From Kurthia gibsonii (lineage in GTDB: Bacteria; Bacillota; Bacilli; Bacillales_A; Planococcaceae): a stretch of 64,000 bases of DNA. The stretch spans positions 1-64,000 of the forward strand of contig NZ_BJOB01000010.1 of assembly GCF_006539985.1 (NCBI RefSeq). Direction: 5' to 3'. Shown here in pieces: positions 58,214 through 64,000 of this stretch (position 1 is the stretch's first letter; each line of letters starts with the position of its first letter). The translations under genes were made by a program, and so were the position numbers. A model generated the notes under the pieces. It saw nothing but the letters and a program-made list of their open reading frames with translations, searched no databases and was not told the origin of the DNA.

Positions 58214-59023
58214 TTATTCTTTCTCCTTTTTCACACTGTTTTTCGCCATAATGAATATTGGCTCTAATTTTTGGTTTTCGTAAATGAATGATAATGATGT
58301 GATGGGCACAGCACCTACTGAGAAGAAGTGCATCGTCATCTGTGCTAAAACATCATATCCTTCTTTATTTCGTATGTCTCCAATAATGAGTACATCTTGA
58401 TGTGGTACAGAAACAGTCATATCACCTTCAACTTTATTCGCCATCTCTTGTAGGAAAGCTTCGTTTAAAATACGGCTTGCATCATATCCATCATTATGAT
58501 TCAAGAAGTAAAATACATTGCCAGCGACTTCATCTTGTTTGACATCCGTTTTTAAAGAACGTACTTGAAAACGCGCCATTTCTTTTACTTGTGTCTCTGT
58601 TAAATTTAATTGACCGAGCATACTCTCATCAATTAGACGATACGTATTTCCTAAATCAAGCGCAAAAAAAATCGTCGTTTCAGCCGTATGCTTTTCTGTA
58701 ATGAAAGGAATGCCGTCTTTTGTTTTTTTCGGGAATGAACCAGAGCGAATGGCTGGATAAATCGTAATATTTTGCCCAAATCCCTCTGCCTGTTCACGTA
58801 ACATCGCTTCGAAAGTTTGTTCAATAATATATACGACCTCGTCAATCGCAGCTTCTTGACGTTGTTCGTACTTATTCAGTACATCGCCAAGCATTAAGTC
58901 CATACCTTTTTGTAACGCTCGATGTTCAATGCGTAGTTTATTCGTCTTCCCATCTAATTCCCACGCATACGTATCTTCACCTAAACGTTCTTTCAACGCT
59001 TGAATTAATTCAGGTGCTTTCAT
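58214..59023 (-). CDS. ytpQ: DUF1444 protein YtpQ
   Basis: A 269-residue cytoplasmic protein of unknown function, DUF1444 family (B. subtilis YtpQ, 269). The N-terminus AFELIQALKERLG-like (MKAPELIQALKERLGEDTYAWEL) and overall length are family-typical. No catalytic motif can be named. It lies between ytpP and ytpR with 12- and 3-base gaps, so is co-transcribed. Confidence 0.9.
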   Translation of the reverse strand: MKAPELIQALKERLGEDTYAWELDGKTNKLRIEHRALQKGMDLMLGDVLNKYEQRQEAAIDEVVYIIEQTFEAMLREQAEGFGQNITIYPAIRSGSFPKKTKDGIPFITEKHTAETTIFFALDLGNTYRLIDESMLGQLNLTETQVKEMARFQVRSLKTDVKQDEVAGNVFYFLNHNDGYDASRILNEAFLQEMANKVEGDMTVSVPHQDVLIIGDIRNKEGYDVLAQMTMHFFSVGAVPITSLSFIYENQKLEPIFIMAKNSVKKEKE

Positions 59024-59035
59024 GTCATCACTCCA

Positions 59036-59347
59036 TTATTGTGCAAGAAGAAATTCTTCAATTTCTTGTTGTGTTTTACGATCTTTTGATACAAAGCGAC
59101 CTGTTTCTTGACCATCTTTGTAAGCGATAAAACTTGGAATACCGAAAATATCAAGTTCGATACATAAATCGATAAACTGATCACGATCTACTAATACAAA
59201 TTCAAAATCGTTAAATTTTGTTTCCAAAGCTGGCATAAAGGGCTCAATAAAACGACAGTCTGGACACCAGTCTGCTGAAAATACAAAGACCGTTTTGCCT
59301 TGTGCTTTGATTGTTTCAAATTGCTCTACACTTTGTAATGTTTTCAT
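59036..59347 (-). CDS. ytpP: Thioredoxin-like protein YtpP
   Basis: Small thioredoxin-fold protein of 103 residues with the redox motif WCPDC (residues 27-31) and the cis-proline in FGIPSF (about 73-78). The Pro-Asp dipeptide differs from the usual Gly-Pro, as in B. subtilis YtpP, which has been reported to react with bacillithiol and CoA-modified proteins. First gene of ytpP-ytpQ-ytpR; strong ribosome site GGAGG. Confidence 0.92.
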   Translation of the reverse strand: MKTLQSVEQFETIKAQGKTVFVFSADWCPDCRFIEPFMPALETKFNDFEFVLVDRDQFIDLCIELDIFGIPSFIAYKDGQETGRFVSKDRKTQQEIEEFLLAQ

Positions 59348-59414
59348 TTTTCTAACCTCCGTATCAAATATAGGACTTCCTCATTCTAACTGTACCATCT
59401 ATTCCTTTGCAACT

Positions 59415-59933
59415 CTACTGTTTCGACCAATAACGATACTGTCCTACTAACATTTCCACAATTGGTTCAAACATCTGTGCACGATCAATTAATCCATCTG
59501 TAAATACACCAATCGCACCTGCGTGTTGTCTCGTATCTTGTTCTTTTGTGTAACGGTCCATAATGGGTCCAAGCTCTTCGCCTGCGATTAATGCTTGAAC
59601 GATTTCAAGTGGAAGCGGAATTTGCGCACCTGCTGCTGTATAAGTACGTTCCTTTGTTGCAAGAGCTGCCCAATTACATAAGTAGAGCTCTTTACCAATC
59701 CACTTCACACCGCCTTCTAAACCAAAGGCAAGGTCTGCTCTTGATGTCTGTAACGTCTGCTTTGCTCGATTAATCGCACCAAGACGCGTTTCTTCATCTG
59801 AAAAAGGTTGTGCGCTTACACCTGAGTCTACATCATAGCCAGTGATACTTGAAATTTCGATGAGTGTACGATTGACTACTGTTTCCACTGCTTTTAGTTT
59901 TGCTTTATTTTTTGTTCCTACTGCGATCTTCAC
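59415..59933 (-). CDS. DUF84 inosine/xanthosine triphosphatase-like protein
   Basis: A nucleotide-pool sanitation enzyme of the YjjX/DUF84 family (hydrolyses non-canonical purine triphosphates). The N-terminus VKIAVGTKNKAKLKAVE binds the nucleotide; the FGLEGGV and QDTRQHAGAIGVFTDGLIDR regions carry the conserved acid and metal-binding residues. A frame upstream to 59957 is open, but AGGAG lies right before the GTG at 59933, which gives 172 residues; this start is preferred over ATG 59957. Located between ytpP and ytoP, monocistronic. Confidence 0.85.
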   Translation of the reverse strand: MKIAVGTKNKAKLKAVETVVNRTLIEISSITGYDVDSGVSAQPFSDEETRLGAINRAKQTLQTSRADLAFGLEGGVKWIGKELYLCNWAALATKERTYTAAGAQIPLPLEIVQALIAGEELGPIMDRYTKEQDTRQHAGAIGVFTDGLIDRAQMFEPIVEMLVGQYRYWSKQ

Positions 59934-59977
59934 ATTCACCACTCCTGCATCTTTCATGTAACTTAAAGAAATGAAAG

Positions 59978-60014
59978 AAGAAATCGCAACCGTTCACGAC
60001 TTCTTCTTTCAAAG
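59978..60014 (-). terminator. Hairpin after ytoP
   Basis: GAAAGAAGAA (about 59979-59988) pairs with TTCTTCTTTC (about 60005-60014); an ATTTCTTT tail follows on the minus strand. Five bases after the ytoP stop. Confidence 0.65.
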
Positions 60015-60018
60015 TTAT

Positions 60019-61092
60019 TTAACCATTTTGTTGAATTGTTTCCCATGTTGTGCGGTCTGCATTACGTACAAGTGTCACGATTAATTCTTTTGCTGCATCA
60101 ATATCGTCTGTATGAATAATTGAGGCATGTGTATGAATATAACGTGAACAAATACCAATAACAGAAGACGGTACACCATTATTTGAGATGTGTACATTTC
60201 CAGCATCTGTACCACCTGGTGATACAAAATATTGATATGGAATATTGTTTGATTCTGCTGTATCTAAAATATATTCACGCATACCTTTATGTGTCACCAT
60301 CGTACGATCAAAAATACGTAATAATGCCCCTTTACCTAACTGACCAAATTGATTACGGTCACCTGTTACATCATTTGCTGGACTTGCATCAAGCGCAAAG
60401 AATAAATCTGGTTTAATCATATTAGCAGAAACTTTTGCACCGCGAAGCCCTACTTCTTCCATTACATTCGCGCCTGAATATAATGTATTCGGTAATTTTT
60501 CATCTTTTACTTCTTTTAGAAGTTCAATTGCTAAACCACAGCCATAGCGATTATCCCACGCTTTTGCCATGATTTTTTTTGGATTTGCCATTTGAACAAA
60601 TTGACTTGTTGGAATAATCGATTGACCTGGTTTAATACCCATCGACATTGCATCATCTTTATCATCTGCACCGACATCAATTAACATATTTTTAATTTCT
60701 GTCGGTTTTTTTGCCATCTCAGGTGTTAACAAATGTGGTGGTACCGAACTAATAACACCCGGAATCACACCTTGGTCGCCGTAAATATCAACGCGCTGTG
60801 CAAGCATCACTTGATTTGACCAACCACCTAATGGTTGGAAACGAATCATACCGTTATCTGTAATTTGTGTTACCATGAACGCTACTTCATCCATATGTCC
60901 TGCTACTAAAATACGTGGCCCGTTCTCGTCACCCTTTTTTAATCCGAAAATCCCACCTAATTGATCTTGTACAATCTCATCAGCATACTTTGATAATTCC
61001 TCACGCATAAAAGCTCGAACTGCATGTTCATTACCAGGTGCACCTGGTAACTCTGTTAATGTTTTAAATAATTGTAATGTGTCTTGATTCAA
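60019..61092 (-). CDS. ytoP: M42 family metallopeptidase YtoP
   Basis: Dodecameric aminopeptidase/deblocking glutamyl-aminopeptidase of the M42 family. 357 residues, as B. subtilis YtoP. Metal-binding and catalytic residues show in [12 protein letters not shown] (His, Asp), [13 protein letters not shown] (Asp), [12 protein letters not shown] (two Glu), [10 protein letters not shown] (Asp) and [13 protein letters not shown] (His). Cytoplasmic. It is divergent from ytzB, the same pair as in B. subtilis. Confidence 0.95.
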   Translation of the reverse strand: MNQDTLQLFKTLTELPGAPGNEHAVRAFMREELSKYADEIVQDQLGGIFGLKKGDENGPRILVAGHMDEVAFMVTQITDNGMIRFQPLGGWSNQVMLAQRVDIYGDQGVIPGVISSVPPHLLTPEMAKKPTEIKNMLIDVGADDKDDAMSMGIKPGQSIIPTSQFVQMANPKKIMAKAWDNRYGCGLAIELLKEVKDEKLPNTLYSGANVMEEVGLRGAKVSANMIKPDLFFALDASPANDVTGDRNQFGQLGKGALLRIFDRTMVTHKGMREYILDTAESNNIPYQYFVSPGGTDAGNVHISNNGVPSSVIGICSRYIHTHASIIHTDDIDAAKELIVTLVRNADRTTWETIQQNG

Positions 61093-61264
61093 TGAAATAG
61101 CCCCCTTAATTACATAAGCAATACCCTTATTTTAATATTAATATTTCCAAAAAACCACTGATAGTTTCGAAAACCGTAATATTCGATACTGTTTTTAATA
61201 CCATAATTCCCCTTATTTATGTTACACTAACAAAGAATAGAACTAATAAGGGGGTATTCAAATT

Positions 61265-61582
61265 ATGAAAGCACGTGACTTTATAATTGGTGTTATTACA
61301 GGTGTAGCAGCTGCTTATGTCGTAAAAGAAGCGACGAAACGAGTGAATCCAAATCGCAATCCGAATGCCATTTTGGAAGAAATCAAGCAAGAGTTTAAAA
61401 AACAAGGACCAATCGATGGTTCGTGGATTTTCATGCAACCCGAAACATTCTATAAAGAAGATATTCCAATCTCTGTTTATAAGGGTGGAATTTCACGCAT
61501 CGAAAATGGTGAAAGCGTAAACTTTGAATTTGCTGCTGATAGTAAGAGTGGCGTCATCGTTGACTTAGTACGCGTCGCATAA
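61265..61582 (+). CDS. ytzB: PepSY-like membrane protein YtzB
   Basis: A 105-residue protein with one N-terminal membrane segment (about 6-22, FIIGVITGVAAAYVVKE) and an extracytoplasmic PepSY-like domain (about 42-105, PIDGSWIFMQPETFYKEDIPISVYKGGISRIENGESVNFEF). PepSY domains often inhibit peptidases; here the neighbour is the M42 peptidase ytoP on the other strand. A GGGGG ribosome site precedes the ATG at 61265 and belongs to an inverted repeat with CCCCTTAT upstream. Confidence 0.88.
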   Translation: MKARDFIIGVITGVAAAYVVKEATKRVNPNRNPNAILEEIKQEFKKQGPIDGSWIFMQPETFYKEDIPISVYKGGISRIENGESVNFEFAADSKSGVIVDLVRVA

Positions 61583-61624
61583 TTTTTTATATGTAGCTGT
61601 TAGTCAACCTAACATTTTTACAAG

Positions 61625-61655
61625 GACACTCATGACTTCATGAGCGTCTTTTTTT
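61625..61655 (+). terminator. Terminator of ytzB
   Basis: GACACTCATG (61625-61634) pairs with CATGAGCGTC (61639-61648) with one mismatch, followed by eight T on the plus strand. Confidence 0.85.
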
Positions 61656-61663
61656 ATAACTAA

Positions 61664-61690
61664 AAAGAGAATGCGTAATTGCATTCTCAC
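61664..61690 (-). terminator. Terminator of ytnP
   Basis: GAGAATGC and GCATTCTC around 61668-61689 form a perfect eight-base stem; CTTTTTAG follows on the minus strand. Confidence 0.8.
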
Positions 61691-61697
61691 TTTAAAA

Positions 61698-62558
61698 TTA
61701 TTGAACTGGATTTTTCTCTGTCACAACAAGCTCGTCAATGACTTCCTTACCTGTTGGGTCCCATTTAATCAGACGCTTATGTGCATCATGGTAGAAGCTC
61801 ACGAAGTAACCGTTCTCAAGAATTTCTGATACAAGCTCATCTTTTGCAAAAACAGATGTCATTGGATAATCATCATATGCCAGTACCCACAGTGGATTTT
61901 GATGTGCATGTGTTGGCATTAAATCAGCCATATGAATAATTGTCTCGCCATTTTGTGATAAACGAATAATTGCATGACCGTCACTATGTCCGCCTGTATG
62001 CACCATTTGAATACCTTCAGCGACATCTAATGTATCTTCGTACGTCTGTACTTGATGAACGATTGGCTCCCAGTTCTCTTTCCAATATGTGTTTTGTGAC
62101 CGAATATTCGGATTACGCATCTCATCCCATTCTACTTGTGTTGTGTAGATTGTCGCATTTGGAAAAACTGGAACAAGTTTTTCACCTTCATATTTTGTTA
62201 AACCACATGCATGGTCAAAATGAAGATGTGTCATTAATACATAATCGATATCTGCAGGTGTTAAATTTAGTTTTGCTAAGTCTTCTTCAATATGTGATTG
62301 ATCTGTTACACCGTAATTGCGTAGTTGTTTTTCTGTGAATTTGCCATTACCTACACCTGAATCAATTAAATAATTTTTACCATCATATTGGATTAAAATT
62401 GGATGTGTTGGTAATTCAATTTGATTTTTGTCATTCACAGGGTATTTTCTAGACCATAATGGTTTTGGCACTACCCCAAACATCGCCCCACCATCTAAAA
62501 ATGTAACACCACCATTTAGCCACGTTAATGTCATATCATGAAATTTGTAAGAATCCAT
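61698..62558 (-). CDS. ytnP: YtnP-like metallo-beta-lactamase-fold lactonase
   Basis: A 286-residue metallo-beta-lactamase-fold hydrolase. The motif [12 protein letters not shown] (about 113-124) gives the first metal ligands, [14 protein letters not shown] (about 186-199) further His, and [11 protein letters not shown] (about 213-223) Asp. B. subtilis YtnP degrades streptomycin-inducing gamma-butyrolactone signals and quorum-type lactones. Substrate here is inference from homology and gene order. Ribosome site (GGGGG) precedes the ATG. Confidence 0.9.
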   Translation of the reverse strand: MDSYKFHDMTLTWLNGGVTFLDGGAMFGVVPKPLWSRKYPVNDKNQIELPTHPILIQYDGKNYLIDSGVGNGKFTEKQLRNYGVTDQSHIEEDLAKLNLTPADIDYVLMTHLHFDHACGLTKYEGEKLVPVFPNATIYTTQVEWDEMRNPNIRSQNTYWKENWEPIVHQVQTYEDTLDVAEGIQMVHTGGHSDGHAIIRLSQNGETIIHMADLMPTHAHQNPLWVLAYDDYPMTSVFAKDELVSEILENGYFVSFYHDAHKRLIKWDPTGKEVIDELVVTEKNPVQ

Positions 62559-62638
62559 CTATTTATCCCCCTTGTTACGATTCGACTTCACTTCTATATT
62601 TTACCATAAAAAGCTCGAAAAAGTAATTATTTTCTTTT

Positions 62639-63259
62639 TTAAGTCGTGAAACCATCATTTTTCTTCGGGGAACGATAGCGTAAAAAGGCTTTTGCTTGAA
62701 TGATAGACTTCTCAATACAGCGCTCAATTGCACAATCCTCTTGTATCTCTTTTACGAGTAGTTTCACTAACTTCGCCTGATTTTCTAGAATAACCTGTAA
62801 TTCTGGTGTCATCTGAGAAAGTTCAATATTTTCTACTAAATAATATGTTTTAGTGCATAAATTTCTCATCAACATCTCATCATAGGCATGTTTCTCCATA
62901 ATTTTACGTTTCCAAGCGTGTACATAATCTGTTAAAAAGCACGCCACAACAAAACGTTCTTTTCTTGTAAAGCGATCTAAAATCATTAAATACATTTCGG
63001 TTTTTTCAATTTCTTGAATACAAAAAATATTCACCGTATGAGAAAAAGTTTTAATATGATCGATGATGAGACATTCTTCTTGACTAATTAATAGTAACCA
63101 ATGATTAAAAACTGCTGCCCATGTATCCACTTCTGAATGAGTCAGATTAAATGCCGGTTGTAAGTCGTGGTAGTCTTGTGAATACTGTTGGAATTCTTCG
63201 ACCAATATAGGATCAATCATGAATAGACTATGCTCTACTGATAGTTCCCTATACATCAC
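62639..63259 (-). CDS. Hypothetical protein, helical, 206 residues
   Basis: I do not recognise the family. A cytoplasmic, mostly helical protein of 206 residues with four or five cysteines and no membrane helix or signal peptide. The ATG at 63259 has a GGAGG site seven bases before it, and codon use is like that of neighbours, so the gene is real. It lies between ytnP and trmB on the same strand; in B. subtilis other genes lie here. A terminator-type hairpin separates it from trmB, so it may have its own promoter. Confidence 0.75.
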   Translation of the reverse strand: MMYRELSVEHSLFMIDPILVEEFQQYSQDYHDLQPAFNLTHSEVDTWAAVFNHWLLLISQEECLIIDHIKTFSHTVNIFCIQEIEKTEMYLMILDRFTRKERFVVACFLTDYVHAWKRKIMEKHAYDEMLMRNLCTKTYYLVENIELSQMTPELQVILENQAKLVKLLVKEIQEDCAIERCIEKSIIQAKAFLRYRSPKKNDGFTT

Positions 63260-63290
63260 TAACGCCTCCAGTTCGTTAACAATCGCCTAA

Positions 63291-63328
63291 AAAAAATAGA
63301 TAACGTATTCATCACGTTACCTATTTTC
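63291..63328 (-). terminator. Terminator after trmB
   Basis: AAAATAGATAACGT and ACGTTACCTATTTT (around 63293-63327) form a stem with one mismatch, with T run on the minus strand. Confidence 0.75.
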
Positions 63329-63335
63329 TGTGTAT

Positions 63336-63989
63336 TTAATCTTTTTTTGTGATAAATTGTGCTTCAACGCGATAAATTGGCTGACCTTTTGCAGAGAATT
63401 TTTCTTCATACTCTGTCATGATATTATCGGCTGGGTTATCCGCATGTAAATCAAGTGATACAAGCTTCAACTTCATACCGTAGTCTGTCATGCTAATTAA
63501 TGAGTACTCAAATAAACCACGATTATCTGTTTTAAAATGAATTTCACCATTATCTACTAATACCGCTTCGTATAATTTCAAGAACCCTTCATGCGTTAGA
63601 CGACGTTTTGCATGACGAGATTTTGGCCATGGATCTGAGAAATTTAGGTATAAACGATCGACATCATTTTTTGAAAAATATTTTTCTAAATCTGCACCAT
63701 TTACACGCAGTAGACGTAAATTCGATGGTGAACCTGCTTCTAGTGCTTTCTCACAAGCTTTCATCATAACGCTATCAAATAATTCAATACCGATATAATT
63801 CACCTCTGGATTAGCAAGTGCCATTCCTGTAACGAATTGTCCTTTACCTGTTCCTACTTCGATGTGTAGCGGATGGTCATTACCGAATAATTCATTCCAG
63901 CGTCCACGATAATTTTCTGGATTTTGTACAACTATTTCAGGATGCGCATCTAAAAATTGTGGCGCATTTGGATTATTTCTAAGTCTCAA
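63336..63989 (-). CDS. trmB: tRNA (guanine-N7-)-methyltransferase
   Basis: Methylates G46 of tRNAs. 217 residues, as B. subtilis TrmB (213). SAM-binding motif [15 protein letters not shown] (about 41-55), and the [19 protein letters not shown] block (about 114-132), which binds tRNA, are conserved. The start codon is TTG at 63989; [10 protein letters not shown] aligns with the B. subtilis N-terminus and AGGAA lies six bases before it, so the gene is complete although close to the window edge. Confidence 0.96.
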   Translation of the reverse strand: MRLRNNPNAPQFLDAHPEIVVQNPENYRGRWNELFGNDHPLHIEVGTGKGQFVTGMALANPEVNYIGIELFDSVMMKACEKALEAGSPSNLRLLRVNGADLEKYFSKNDVDRLYLNFSDPWPKSRHAKRRLTHEGFLKLYEAVLVDNGEIHFKTDNRGLFEYSLISMTDYGMKLKLVSLDLHADNPADNIMTEYEEKFSAKGQPIYRVEAQFITKKD

Positions 63990-64000
63990 GCGTATTTCCT

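Overview
The window is a contiguous, AT-rich piece of the core chromosome of a Gram-positive bacterium of the order Bacillales. Gene content and order follow the Bacillus subtilis 'yt' region (mdh/icd/citZ, pyk/pfkA/accA/accD, dnaE/nrnA, ytxK, tpx, yteJ/sppA, thiI/nifZ/ezrA, ytsP/ytrP/rpsD, tyrS, acsA/acuABC, ccpA, aroA, ytxH/ytxG, murC, sftA, ytpRQP, ytoP, ytzB, ytnP, trmB). Some genes that B. subtilis has here are absent (for example ackA after ytxK, and ytvI). That pattern suggests a member of the Planococcaceae/Caryophanaceae (Kurthia, Rummeliibacillus, Lysinibacillus relatives), but the genus is inference. I see no prophage, insertion sequence, CRISPR array, rRNA or tRNA gene.

Layout. 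0-16.4 kb is almost all on the minus strand: TCA cycle genes (mdh, icd, citZ), fxsA, glycolysis (pyk, pfkA), acetyl-CoA carboxylase carboxyltransferase (accA, accD) led by a GntR-type regulator with a FadR-like palindrome, then dnaE, nrnA, ytoI and ytkL. 16.6-28.6 kb holds an M24 peptidase, ald, a universal stress protein, a methyltransferase (ytxK) with a previously untracked 55-codon ORF behind it, tpx, yteJ, sppA, rarD, an acyl-CoA synthetase, thiI and a cysteine desulfurase. 28.7-34.8 kb holds ezrA, hisJ, ytsP, a GAF-GGDEF protein and rpsD with a long leader. 34.8-38.0 kb is the only visibly accessory stretch: two decayed ORFs, a structured repeat, a YIP1-family membrane protein, a CstR-like persulfide sensor with a rhodanese, and an orphan substrate-binding protein.

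38.1-52 kb: tyrS with a tyrosine T-box leader, a class A penicillin-binding protein, acsA divergent from acuABC (acetyl-CoA synthetase and its acetylation control), ccpA, aroA(G), and a large FtsA-like protein with repeated beta-grasp-like modules. 52-64 kb: ytxH, ytxG, murC, sftA, ytpRQP, a DUF84 NTPase, ytoP, ytzB, ytnP, an unrecognised 206-residue protein, and trmB at the right edge.

Several annotated starts were moved by Shine-Dalgarno position (mdh, citZ, ald, tpx, rarD, tyrS, murC, M24 peptidase, YIP1, DUF84). The central carbon genes, acetate genes and ccpA lie together, so much of the window is probably under carbon-source control. The most interesting non-textbook signals are the FtsA-like protein with four NG...GD modules, a two-copy two-hairpin repeat with compensatory base changes, the CstR operator placed inside its own promoter spacer, a DnaE whose PHP metal ligands are lost, and several perfect palindromes in promoter regions whose regulators are unknown.
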